A DNA stretch of 64,000 nt from Bacteroidota bacterium (GTDB lineage Bacteria; Bacteroidota; Bacteroidia; Flavobacteriales_F; PHOS-HE28), in assembly GCA_014584605.1 (NCBI GenBank), contig JACTMO010000042.1, positions 1-64,000 of the forward strand. Direction: 5' to 3'. This document shows, piece by piece, positions 26,413-34,161 of the stretch (the stretch's first letter is position 1; the number at the start of each line of letters is the position of its first letter). Both the position numbers and the translations under genes were made by a program. The notes under the pieces were generated by a model. It searched no databases. It was given only the letters and a program-made list of their open reading frames with translations, and had not been told where the DNA came from.

Positions 26413-27300
26413 ATGCGCACCGCGGTGACCGTGTTCCTGCTCGTCGCCCTGTGGTCGGGGGAGCTGGCTGCGCAGGCGGTGCTGCGCTCGGGCTCCACCT
26501 TGCAGGTGCTCCCGGGCACCACCCTGCACGTCCCGGACGGGCTCAGCCTTGGCGTGGAACCCGGTGCATCGCTGGTCAACGACGGGACCGTGGTGCTGGC
26601 CCCCACGGCCACCGTGATCGAGGCGCCTGGGTCGCCCATCACGGGCCTGGGCACCGAACGGATCGACCTGCTGGTAGCGGCACCGCCCGTGGGCCTGGAG
26701 CCCGGCGGCCTCGGCTTCCGCATCGATGCGGCCATCGCTCCGGACAGCCTGACGGTGCTGCGCGGACACACCGTGCTCACGGACACCAGCGGGGCCTCGG
26801 GGATCGCCCGTTGGTACCGCGTCACCGCCGGCAACAACAGTGGTCTGGCCGCCGCCATCGGGTTGCGCTACGACCTGACCGAGCTGCAGGGCATCGCGGA
26901 AGCGGTCCTGATGATCTACACGGCCCATCCGGGCGACAGCATCTGGCTGGGCATCCCCAGCGCGGTGAACATGCCCCAGACCACCGTATCCGCCATCGCG
27001 CTGGACAGCCTGGGCACCTTCACCCTGTTCGACGGGAGCCTGGGCACGGCGGCGCATGCCACGGCGCCCCATGCCGGGCTGCACGCCGGGCCCATACCGG
27101 CCACGGACCACTTGGAGCTGAACGACAGCGGCCCGGGGTTCAGCGGCTTGGTGGTGATGGATGCCGCCGGCCGGGTGCTGCTTCGCCAACGCCTGCCGCA
27201 TCGCACCAAGCGCCACCGCATCCTGCTGTCCGGTCTGGCCTCCGGCCTTCACCTGTTGCGCACCGACGACGGCCGCAGCCTGCGATTCATGCATCGATGA
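26413..27300 (+). CDS. secreted beta-rich protein with T9SS-type C-terminus
   Basis: A 295-aa protein with signal peptide MRTAVTVFLLVALWSGELAAQ. The first 60 mature residues form short beta-repeats (STLQVLPGTTLHVPDGLSLGVEPGASLVNDGTVVL), typical of Bacteroidota surface proteins with stacked turns. A second beta domain (about 120-215) follows. The end, GPIPATDHLEL to GLHLLRTDDGRSLRFMHR, fits a T9SS type A sorting domain, although the N-terminal NP motif is degenerate. It is the first of four genes joined by ATGA overlaps; the other three are paralogues of one another. The role is unknown; a shared surface assembly with those proteins is plausible. Confidence 0.7.
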   Translation: MRTAVTVFLLVALWSGELAAQAVLRSGSTLQVLPGTTLHVPDGLSLGVEPGASLVNDGTVVLAPTATVIEAPGSPITGLGTERIDLLVAAPPVGLEPGGLGFRIDAAIAPDSLTVLRGHTVLTDTSGASGIARWYRVTAGNNSGLAAAIGLRYDLTELQGIAEAVLMIYTAHPGDSIWLGIPSAVNMPQTTVSAIALDSLGTFTLFDGSLGTAAHATAPHAGLHAGPIPATDHLELNDSGPGFSGLVVMDAAGRVLLRQRLPHRTKRHRILLSGLASGLHLLRTDDGRSLRFMHR

Positions 27301-28082
27301 CCCGAGCCCTCGCCCTCGCCCTGTCGCTGCTCCCGGTCTCGCTGACCCGGGGCCAGTGGGACCTGCCCGTGCGGCTGGAGCTCGCGGGTGACAGCGTCGT
27401 TGACCGCCACATCACCGGCCTGGCCGCACCGCTGGAAGCCACCGATGGGGCGGCTGCCGTGGTCCTGCGCGAACAGCAGGCGACCTGGGTCCACGCACAC
27501 GGGGTGAACGCGCTGACGGGCGACTGGCCGCAGGTGCCCCTTCCCCTGGCGGGCGACCATCCGCTGATCACCGTGGTGCCCGACAGCACCAATACCGGGC
27601 CGGTGACCCTGTCGCTGCCGGGGACCGGTGCGGTTCCCGTCGTGAAATACGCGACCGCCCCCCTGGACAGCGCCGACCTCACCGCCGGCCTTCCCGTGGA
27701 CCTGGCGTTCGACGGCACGGCCTGGCAGGTCATCTCACCACTTCCGCGTCCGTGCCCGCCCGGCATGTTCCCGGCCTCACGGGATGTCTGCATCGAACGG
27801 CAGCCCACGGATTCGGCCAACTTCTACGCGGCCGCCAACGGGTGCGCGAACCGGCAACGGCGCATGTGCACGTTCGGTGAGTGGATCGCTGCGTGCACCA
27901 TGCCGAACGGCATCCTCCTCAACAGCATCGTGGACTACGAATGGGTGGACCACGCCGCCAACAGCGGCAATGACGCCAAGTCCATCGGGCTCAACAACAA
28001 CACCTTCCTGCCCGATTGCCTATCCGGCGGGACCCGCGTGCCCCTCACCGTGCTCTCCTATCGATGCTGCTCCGACCGATGA
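27297..28082 (+). CDS. secreted tail-fibre-like/lectin-like protein, paralogue 1
   Basis: A 261-aa protein with signal peptide MTRALALALSLLPVSLTRGQ; its ATG overlaps the preceding stop (ATGA). Residues about 25-155 are a beta-rich domain comparable to repeated domains of phage tail fibres, though this is the most diverged of the three copies (PVTLSLPGTGAVPVV, LTAGLPVDLAFDGTAWQVI). Residues about 160-261 form a Cys-rich module: CPPGMF, ..FYAAANGCANRQRRMCTFGEWIAACT, YEWVDHAAN and a terminal YRCC. The pattern of EW and paired cysteines resembles the short C-type-lectin/FGE-like fold used for binding. No enzyme motif is present. There is no sorting domain, so it may be periplasmic, released, or held by partner proteins. 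Confidence 0.7.
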   Translation: MTRALALALSLLPVSLTRGQWDLPVRLELAGDSVVDRHITGLAAPLEATDGAAAVVLREQQATWVHAHGVNALTGDWPQVPLPLAGDHPLITVVPDSTNTGPVTLSLPGTGAVPVVKYATAPLDSADLTAGLPVDLAFDGTAWQVISPLPRPCPPGMFPASRDVCIERQPTDSANFYAAANGCANRQRRMCTFGEWIAACTMPNGILLNSIVDYEWVDHAANSGNDAKSIGLNNNTFLPDCLSGGTRVPLTVLSYRCCSDR

Positions 28083-28846
28083 GGACCCGATGGGCCATGG
28101 CCGCACTGCTGGTGGCCTCCGCGCTGCCGGCCCAGGTGGACCTTTCCGCGCCGCTTCGGTTCACCGCGACGGACAGCAACCTTCGCCAGGTGGACGGCCT
28201 GGCCGCGCCCGACGCGGAAACGGACCTGATCGACCTGGCCACGGCCCGAACGGGCACGGTGCATTGGGCCGCAGCGGGCGGCACGGCCAACGCCATCACC
28301 CTCGCGGCACGCCCGCCGGTGACGGCATACCGCGAGGGGCTGCGGCTCCGGTTCCTTCCCACGGTCTCCGCCGGAGCAGCACCCACGATCAATGTAGACG
28401 GCCTCGGCCCGGTGCCCGTGCTGGGTCCGGAGCTCACTCCACCATCGGCCGGAAGCCTGGTGCCCGGACGCCTCGCCGAAGTGGTGTGGAGCGACAGCGT
28501 GTTCCGGCTGGTGCCCCGCCCCGTGGACGGATGCCCGCAGGGCTTCCTTCAGGTGCATGACGGCCTCTGCCTGCAGCAGGACCAGGGCACCAACGTCACG
28601 GTATTCACCGCCATCCGCCAATGTGCCGATCGGGGCGCACGCCTGTGCACCTGGGACGAATACCTCTACGCCTGTACGTTGCTCAACGGCCAGCTCACCG
28701 GTCTGTTCGACGACTGGGAGTGGATCGACGATACCAGCGACCACACCCACACCGGCAACCAGGCCGGGCGCTACTTCTGTGCCCAGCAACGGTCGCAACC
28801 CACCAACGTGAACGGCCGCGTGCGCTGCTGCCACCGCATCCGATGA
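28079..28846 (+). CDS. secreted tail-fibre-like/lectin-like protein, paralogue 2
   Basis: A 255-aa protein, ATG 28079 overlapping the previous stop by ATGA. An N-terminal signal peptide (MRTRWAMAALLVASALPAQ) is present. The first domain closely follows phage tail-fibre wording: AAGGTANAITLAARPPVTAYREGLRLRF (about 55-83), then APTINVDGLGPVPVLG and a closing LVPGRLAEVVWSDSVFRLV. The C-terminal module shares with its neighbours CPQGF, GLCL, CADRGARLCTWDEYLYACT, DWEWIDDT, the FC and a terminal RCC motif, giving eight conserved cysteines likely in disulphides. The best guess is a ligand-binding surface or secreted protein built by fusing a phage-fibre domain to a lectin-like domain. Confidence 0.72.
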   Translation: MRTRWAMAALLVASALPAQVDLSAPLRFTATDSNLRQVDGLAAPDAETDLIDLATARTGTVHWAAAGGTANAITLAARPPVTAYREGLRLRFLPTVSAGAAPTINVDGLGPVPVLGPELTPPSAGSLVPGRLAEVVWSDSVFRLVPRPVDGCPQGFLQVHDGLCLQQDQGTNVTVFTAIRQCADRGARLCTWDEYLYACTLLNGQLTGLFDDWEWIDDTSDHTHTGNQAGRYFCAQQRSQPTNVNGRVRCCHRIR

Positions 28847-29634
28847 ACCCCTTCGCACGCCCCCTGCTCGCCACCGTGCTCCTGGCCTCGCCGGCCCTGG
28901 CCCAGGTCCAGGTGGACCGTTCCGTGCGGCTCACCGCACCTGTGGACAGCGCACGCCGCGTGACGGGCCTTGCGGACGCCACCAGCGAGGCGGAAGCCTT
29001 GAACCTCCGGACCGCTGCGATGGGCCGGTTCCGGACCGCCACGGCAGGCGGAACGCCCGATGCCTGGACCATCGCCCTGGCGCCCGCCCTGACGGACACA
29101 CTCCCCGCCGGTTCCGAACTGCTGCTGCGGATCCCGGCCTCGAACACCACGGCGGTCACCCTCACGATCGATGGGCTCGGGCCCTTCGCCGTGGAGGAGG
29201 CCCCGGGCGACCCGCTGGACAGCGCCGATGTCCCCGCCGGCCTGATGGCCCGGCTGCTCTTCGACGGCACGGCCTTCCAGCTCATGAACGGACGCCCCTC
29301 CCGCACCCGCCCCTGCCCCTCCGGCTTCGTTGCCGTGACGGACCAGTTCTGCATGGAGCCCGGTCAGCGCGACACGCTCGACTTCCGCGAGGCCGCCATG
29401 GCATGCGGCGCCCTGGGCGCCCGGCTGTGCACCTGGGGCGAGTTCTACACCGCGTGCACACGCGCCGCACAGCTCGGCCTGAACGACATGACGGGGGACT
29501 GGGAATGGACCAACAACTCGGCCAATGCGGACATGGGCGTGCGGGTGGTCGGCTATTCCTCCTGCACCGTCGCGGCCACCTCCGGGGCGTTGGACCCTCC
29601 GGCGCGGAACTTCCGCTGCTGCTTCAGGCACTGA
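28843..29634 (+). CDS. secreted tail-fibre-like/lectin-like protein, paralogue 3
   Basis: A 263-aa protein, again joined to its predecessor by ATGA, with signal peptide MNPFARPLLATVLLASPALAQ. The tail-fibre-like domain reads ATAGGTPDAWTIALAPALTDTLPAGSELLLRI, then TLTIDGLGPFAVEE and VPAGLMARLLFDGTAFQLM. The Cys-rich module has CPSGF, FCMEP, CGALGARLCTWGEFYTACT, DWEWTNNSAN, a GYSSC and FRCCF. The three paralogues are clearly related in order of motifs but differ at most exposed positions, as expected for diversified binding modules. The MBOAT gene starts 36 bp downstream and may be transcribed with this operon. Confidence 0.72.
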   Translation: MNPFARPLLATVLLASPALAQVQVDRSVRLTAPVDSARRVTGLADATSEAEALNLRTAAMGRFRTATAGGTPDAWTIALAPALTDTLPAGSELLLRIPASNTTAVTLTIDGLGPFAVEEAPGDPLDSADVPAGLMARLLFDGTAFQLMNGRPSRTRPCPSGFVAVTDQFCMEPGQRDTLDFREAAMACGALGARLCTWGEFYTACTRAAQLGLNDMTGDWEWTNNSANADMGVRVVGYSSCTVAATSGALDPPARNFRCCFRH

Positions 29635-29670
29635 GGCCCGCAGCGATCTCGCATTTTCGCGCGCCGCCCC

Positions 29671-31131
29671 ATGCTGTTCAACAGCTTCACCTTCGCGCTC
29701 TTCCTGCCGGTGGTCTTCGCCCTGTACTGGGGCGTATGCCGGTCGGTGACCGCCCGCAACCTGCTGCTGATCGCCGCCGGATGCGTGTTCTACGGCTGGT
29801 GGGACTGGCGCTTCCTGTTGCTGCTCGCCGCCACCAGCATGACGGACTACGGTGTGTCCATCGCGATGGACCGGGTGGAGAGCCCGCGCAAGCGCAAGGC
29901 CTGGCTGTGGGTGAGCCTGCTGGGCAACCTCGGAACGCTCGGGACCTTCAAGTACCACGATTTCTTCGCCTCCTCCCTGGCCGACGCCCTGGCCCAGGTC
30001 GGCATCGCCACCCAGCCCGTGCTCCTGCACGTGGTGCTCCCCGTGGGCATCAGCTTCTACACGTTCCAGGCGCTGAGCTACACCATCGACGTGTACCGCC
30101 GCCGCATCGCACCGGTGCGCGACCTGCCCACCTACCTGGCCTTCATCACTTTCTTCCCGCAGCTGTGCGCCGGCCCCATCGAGCGCGCGAGCCACATGCT
30201 GCCCCAGTTCGCCCGGCCACGGCGTTTCGAGCCGGACCAGGCCACCGACGGGTTGCGCCAGATGCTGTGGGGCCTGTTCAAGAAGGTGGTGGTGGCCGAC
30301 AACTGCGCCACGCTGGTGGACCGCATCTTCGCCGGCACGGACCATCTGCCGGGCCCCGTGCTCGCCCTGGGCGCCGTGCTCTTCGCCCTGCAGATCTATG
30401 GCGACTTCAGCGGCTACAGCGACATCGCCATCGGCTGCGCACGCCTCTTCGGCTTCGAGCTGATGCGCAACTTCGCCTTCCCCTACTTCAGCCGCGACAT
30501 CGCCGAGTTCTGGCGGCGCTGGCACATCAGCCTCAGCAGCTGGTTCCGCGACTACGTGTACATCCCCCTGGGCGGAAGCCGTGGCGGCACATGGATGAGC
30601 GTGCGCAACACCTTCGCCATCTTCCTGCTCAGCGGCTTCTGGCACGGCGCCAACTGGACCTTCCTGGTGTGGGGTTTCCTGAACGCCCTTTACTTCCTGC
30701 CGTTGCTGTTGGGCGGGCGCCACCGGAGCAACCTCGGCACCGTGGCCCCGGGCCGGGCGCTGCCCTCGGCGGGTGATGCGCTGCGCATGGTCACCACCTT
30801 CGCGCTCACGTGCCTGGCATGGGTCTTCTTCCGCGCAGCGGACCTGGACCACGCCTTCCGCCACCTGGCCCGCATGACCGACGGCTGGCTGCGTCCCGGG
30901 GCCTGGCAGCGCAGCGCGGCCTTCCTGGTCGACCACCTCCTGCTGGCGCCCGCCATGGCCTGCGCCGTCGGGCTCTTCGCCGTGGAGTGGGTGCAACGCG
31001 AACAGGCCCATGGCCTGCAACGGCTCCCGGTGCAGCGCCCCCTGCGCTGGGCCATCTACCTGGCCGTGCTGGCCGCCGTGGTCTTCGCCGGCGATCATGG
31101 CGAACAGCAGTTCATCTACTTCCAGTTCTGA
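29671..31131 (+). CDS. MBOAT O-acyltransferase (AlgI/DltB-like), copy 1
   Basis: A 486-aa polytopic membrane protein. The start MLFNSFTFALFLPVVFALYW is typical of Bacteroidota AlgI-like proteins. Signature segments are LPVGISFYTFQALSYTIDVYR, FFPQLCAGPIERASHMLPQF, LFKKVVVADNCA, QIYGDFSGYSDIAIG, FWRRWHISLSSWFRDYVYIPLGG and the catalytic histidine segment LLSGFWHGANWTFLVWG. It ends in QQFIYFQF like copy 2. These enzymes pass acyl groups across the membrane to periplasmic glycans with a partner esterase or transferase, here the adjacent SGNH-like gene 3 bp downstream. Confidence 0.93.
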   Translation: MLFNSFTFALFLPVVFALYWGVCRSVTARNLLLIAAGCVFYGWWDWRFLLLLAATSMTDYGVSIAMDRVESPRKRKAWLWVSLLGNLGTLGTFKYHDFFASSLADALAQVGIATQPVLLHVVLPVGISFYTFQALSYTIDVYRRRIAPVRDLPTYLAFITFFPQLCAGPIERASHMLPQFARPRRFEPDQATDGLRQMLWGLFKKVVVADNCATLVDRIFAGTDHLPGPVLALGAVLFALQIYGDFSGYSDIAIGCARLFGFELMRNFAFPYFSRDIAEFWRRWHISLSSWFRDYVYIPLGGSRGGTWMSVRNTFAIFLLSGFWHGANWTFLVWGFLNALYFLPLLLGGRHRSNLGTVAPGRALPSAGDALRMVTTFALTCLAWVFFRAADLDHAFRHLARMTDGWLRPGAWQRSAAFLVDHLLLAPAMACAVGLFAVEWVQREQAHGLQRLPVQRPLRWAIYLAVLAAVVFAGDHGEQQFIYFQF

Positions 31132-31134
31132 GCC

Positions 31135-32115
31135 ATGGCCCGCTTCCTTCGTCGCTTCCTGTGGTCCGCCCTGCTCGTGGCGGCGCTGGCGCTGGCGCTG
31201 GACGCGCTGCTGATGCACGGCCTGCGCCGCCGCACCACCGACGTGTTCGGCGTGTGGAACGATGTGGTGCACGGCCGTGCCGGGGCCGACGTGCTCTTCA
31301 CCGGCAGCAGCCGCAGCCTGGTGCACTTCGACGCGGCCGCCATCGCCGCACGCACCGGCCTTCGCTGCTACAACATCGGCATGGACGGCACCCAGCTCGA
31401 CCTGCAGCTGGGCCGCCTGCGCACCTACCTGGCCCATCATCCAGCCCCGCGCCTGGTGGTGCAGGAGGTGGACATCATCAGCCTGGAGCCCGACAGCGGC
31501 CTCTACTTCGCGCAGCAGTACGCGCCGTACCTGGGTGAGCCCGCCGTGTACGAGGCCGTGCGCAAGGTGGCCCCCGACCATTGGAAGGACCGCTGGCTGC
31601 CGCTGTACCCCTTCATGCGGCACGGGCCGGGCCTCACCGCACTGGCCGTGCAGGGCCTGCTGGGGCTGGAGGACACGCTGCACGACCCCGTTCACCTGGG
31701 CTTCGAGCTGCGCGACTGGAAGTGGGAGGGCTCGTTCGACAACTTCCTGAAGGACCATCCCGACGGCGTACGCTACCCCGAGAGCCCGCACGCCGTGGCC
31801 ACGCTGCGTACGCTGATCCGCAGCGCCCGCGAGGCGGGCTCCATGGTCGCACTGTGCTACACGCCCGAGCTCGTCGAGAACCAGCGCATCACCCTCAACC
31901 GGGCCTCGGTGCTGGGGACCTTCGTCCGCGTGGCGCGCGAGGAAGGCGTGCCGTTCTGGGACTTCTCGCAGGCCCCGTTCTGCCACGACCGCAGCTTCTT
32001 CTACAACTCGCAGCACCTGAACGCGCGCGGTGTGGCGGAGCTCACCCCCCTGGTCGCGGACAGCGTGGAGGCCCTGCTGCAACGCGGCGTTCAGCCGCCG
32101 AGCGCCCGGCCGTAG
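31135..32115 (+). CDS. SGNH-like periplasmic partner of MBOAT, copy 1
   Basis: A 326-aa protein with an N-terminal helix (FLWSALLVAALALALDALLM). The block VLFTGSSRSLVHFDAAAIA has the GSS nucleophile-type motif of SGNH hydrolase-like acyltransferase partners (AlgX/AlgJ or DUF1574 type), and NIGMDGTQLDLQLG fits the second block. The C-terminal YNSQHLNARGV corresponds to the usual D-x-x-H-L-N-x-x-G, but with a serine-glutamine in front of the histidine, so the catalytic acid is not in its normal place. It probably completes O-acylation begun by the MBOAT. Its 3' end overlaps the convergent glycosyltransferase by 25 bp. Confidence 0.78.
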   Translation: MARFLRRFLWSALLVAALALALDALLMHGLRRRTTDVFGVWNDVVHGRAGADVLFTGSSRSLVHFDAAAIAARTGLRCYNIGMDGTQLDLQLGRLRTYLAHHPAPRLVVQEVDIISLEPDSGLYFAQQYAPYLGEPAVYEAVRKVAPDHWKDRWLPLYPFMRHGPGLTALAVQGLLGLEDTLHDPVHLGFELRDWKWEGSFDNFLKDHPDGVRYPESPHAVATLRTLIRSAREAGSMVALCYTPELVENQRITLNRASVLGTFVRVAREEGVPFWDFSQAPFCHDRSFFYNSQHLNARGVAELTPLVADSVEALLQRGVQPPSARP

Positions 32116-33131
32116 AGCTCGATGAGGCGGGCGTTACGCACGCGGATGTCGAACTTCTCCCGGACGACCTCCAGGGAGGCATCGCCCATGCGGAGCAGCA
32201 GCGCGGCATCGTCCATCAGCCGGCGAAGGTGCAGCACGATGTCGTCCGCGATGCTGTCGCTGTCGCGGCCCTCCACCTCCAGCAGCCAGCCGTTGCGGTC
32301 GTGCTGCACGATCTCGGGAAGGGAGCTGATGCGCGAACCGATCACCGGCAGCTGTGCGCCCATGGCTTCCAGGATGGTGTTGTTGAACGGGTCGGCGAAG
32401 GTGGTGCTGACGAAGACGTCGGCCTTGCGCATATGCTGGAGCAGTTCCTGGTGGGGCAGGCCCCGGTGCAGGGTGATGCGCGCATCGGCGGCGATGCGCT
32501 GCTCAGCCCACTGCCGGTCGGCGTCCGTGGGGAACACGCCCCAGTCCACCTCAAGGCCGCTGACGATCACCAGCCGGGCCTCGGGCCGACCCAGCCGTTG
32601 GAAAGCCTTCAGCAGTTCGATGCCACCCTTGCGGTAGAAACCGTTGCCGGCGAACAGGATGGTGAAGGTGTCGGGGTCCTTCCGGGCCCGCGTGTACTGT
32701 TCCACCGCCCGATACACCACGTGCATCTTGGCCGGGTCCACGCCGGCGGCCACCAGCTTGTCCCGGTTCATGCGGAAGGTGTGCTCGCTGGTGTAGAACA
32801 GGGCCCGGCAATCCTTCGAGGCCAGGCGTGCGAGCCCCCAGCGGAACAGCAGATGGTCCTCGCGCATGGGCTTGTAGCGCGGCAGGTAGCTCTCCACCTC
32901 GACCACCCACGGATGCCGGTTGGCCACGATGCAGTTGTAGGTGTGGAACAGGTCGCAGCGCTTCACCGGGAAGAAGTACCGCGTGTGCCACAGGAAGGCG
33001 CTCACGATGCCCGTCATGTGCCACGGGAAGTCCACCATCCGCGAATAGCGGTGGCCTTCCGGAGGATGGCTGAACACGTAGTGCTGCCAATAGCGGGTCT
33101 TGTGCGAGATGCCGATGACACGCGTGCCCAT
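32091..33131 (-). CDS. GT4-like glycosyltransferase
   Basis: A 346-aa protein of GT-B fold. The N-terminal half contains a probable acceptor domain (HKTRYWQHYVFSHPPEGHRYSR..). The C-terminal half has the nucleotide-sugar signature TILFAGNGFYRKGGIELLKAFQRL, LHRGLPHQELLQHMRKADVFVSTTFADPFNNTILEAMGAQLPVIGS, with the E-x7-E-like region in place of the classical EGFG..LEAMA. The donor and acceptor are unknown. It is 3 bp downstream of the SDR epimerase gene and at the end of that short operon, overlapping the plus-strand SGNH gene tail-to-tail. Confidence 0.85.
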   Translation of the reverse strand: MGTRVIGISHKTRYWQHYVFSHPPEGHRYSRMVDFPWHMTGIVSAFLWHTRYFFPVKRCDLFHTYNCIVANRHPWVVEVESYLPRYKPMREDHLLFRWGLARLASKDCRALFYTSEHTFRMNRDKLVAAGVDPAKMHVVYRAVEQYTRARKDPDTFTILFAGNGFYRKGGIELLKAFQRLGRPEARLVIVSGLEVDWGVFPTDADRQWAEQRIAADARITLHRGLPHQELLQHMRKADVFVSTTFADPFNNTILEAMGAQLPVIGSRISSLPEIVQHDRNGWLLEVEGRDSDSIADDIVLHLRRLMDDAALLLRMGDASLEVVREKFDIRVRNARLIELYGRALGG

Positions 33132-33134
33132 GGC

Positions 33135-34106
33135 TCAGCGGGCGGCCACCGCCTCGTTGCGGAACCACGCGTGGAATCGCGCCAGCCCCTGGGCGAGCGG
33201 TGTGGCCGGATGGAAGTCCAGGTCGCGGGCGGCCTTGCTGACGTCGGCGAAGGTGCGCGGCACATCGCCAGGCTGCTCGGGCCGCCGATCCACCACCGCC
33301 TTTCGCCCCACCTCGTGCTCGATGGCCGTGATCAGGTCGCGCAGCATCACCGTACCGCTGTTCCCCAGGTTGTACACCTCGAAGCGGCCGCCCCGGGCTC
33401 GGTCCATCGCCCCACGAACGCCCGCCACGATGTCGTCCACGTAGGTGTAGTCGCGCTGTGTGGTACCGTCGCCGAACTGCAGGACCACCTCCCCGGCGGC
33501 CACCTTGCGGAAGAACTGGTGGATGGCCAGGTCGGGCCGCTGGCGCGGGCCATAGACGGTGAAAAAGCGCAGGACGGTGACCTGCATGCCGTGCAGGTCG
33601 GAGTGCACCCGTGCGAACTGCTCGGCGGCCAGTTTGGTGGCCGCGTAGGGGCTGATGGGCACCAGTCCACGCTCGCTCTCCTTCCAGGGCACGTTCGGGT
33701 TCTCGCCGTACACGCTGCTGCTGCTGGCCAGGATGAAATGCGGCACCCGACGGCGGCGCGCCATCTCCAGCAGGGACAGGGTGCCGGTGACGTTGACCCT
33801 GTGGTAACCGATGGGGTCGGCGATGCTGGGCCGCACCCCGGCCTTGGCCGCGATGTGCACGATGAGGTCGATGCGATCGTCGCCGAGCCTGTCCTCCAGG
33901 TCCGACGCCAACAGGTCCGCCTCCACCAGGCGCAGCCGGGGATGGCCCAGCGCCCCCGCCAGGTTCCGCTCCTTCACCGCCCGCGGATAGAAGGGGTCGA
34001 AGTTGTCCAGCACGGTGATCCGCCAGCCGCCCTCGGCGAGCAGCCGGTCCACGAGGTGGCTTCCGATGAAGCCCGCCCCGCCCGTGATGAGCACGTGCCT
34101 GTCCAT
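33135..34106 (-). CDS. NAD-dependent sugar-nucleotide epimerase, UDP-glucuronate 4-epimerase-like
   Basis: A 323-aa extended SDR starting at ATG 34106 (an upstream in-frame TTG is less likely). The glycine-rich motif GGAGFIGSHL is complete. LDNFDPFYPRAVKERNL matches the N-terminal loop of the UDP-glucuronate epimerase group. The active site has SSSSVYGENPNVP, YAATK (Tyr-x-x-x-Lys) and RFFTVYGPRQRPDLAIHQF. FGDGTTQRDYTYVDDIVAG is also typical. It probably supplies a galacturonate-type or related sugar nucleotide for the glycan. It is transcribed with the downstream glycosyltransferase from a -7 box at 34123-34130. Confidence 0.88.
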   Translation of the reverse strand: MDRHVLITGGAGFIGSHLVDRLLAEGGWRITVLDNFDPFYPRAVKERNLAGALGHPRLRLVEADLLASDLEDRLGDDRIDLIVHIAAKAGVRPSIADPIGYHRVNVTGTLSLLEMARRRRVPHFILASSSSVYGENPNVPWKESERGLVPISPYAATKLAAEQFARVHSDLHGMQVTVLRFFTVYGPRQRPDLAIHQFFRKVAAGEVVLQFGDGTTQRDYTYVDDIVAGVRGAMDRARGGRFEVYNLGNSGTVMLRDLITAIEHEVGRKAVVDRRPEQPGDVPRTFADVSKAARDLDFHPATPLAQGLARFHAWFRNEAVAAR

Positions 34107-34122
34107 GGTGCGCAAAGGCCCG

Positions 34123-34130
34123 CAAAGCTA
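34123..34130 (-). promoter_or_regulatory. -7 promoter box TAGCTTTG (minus strand)
   Basis: TAGCTTTG lies 16 bp before the ATG at 34106 and 15 bp from the plus-strand box at 34146-34153, forming a compact divergent promoter pair. Confidence 0.55.
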
Positions 34131-34145
34131 ACCGGCCCGGGCCGA

Positions 34146-34153
34146 TACCTTCG
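34146..34153 (+). promoter_or_regulatory. -7 promoter box TACCTTCG (plus strand)
   Basis: TACCTTCG ends 8 bases before the ATG at 34162 of the plus-strand glycosyltransferase gene, giving at most a very short leader. Confidence 0.6.
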
Positions 34154-34161
34154 CCCAGCCC

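Noticed and set aside
20573-27300. Long plus-strand frames through the CotH/polymerase operon
   Set aside because: Only the segment from 26413 is a real gene (signal peptide, promoter, sorting domain); the upstream open frame is antisense to well-supported genes.
27297-29634. Diversity-generating retroelement targets
   Set aside because: The lectin-like modules resemble DGR targets in fold, but no reverse transcriptase, template repeat or adenine-specific variation is visible in the window.
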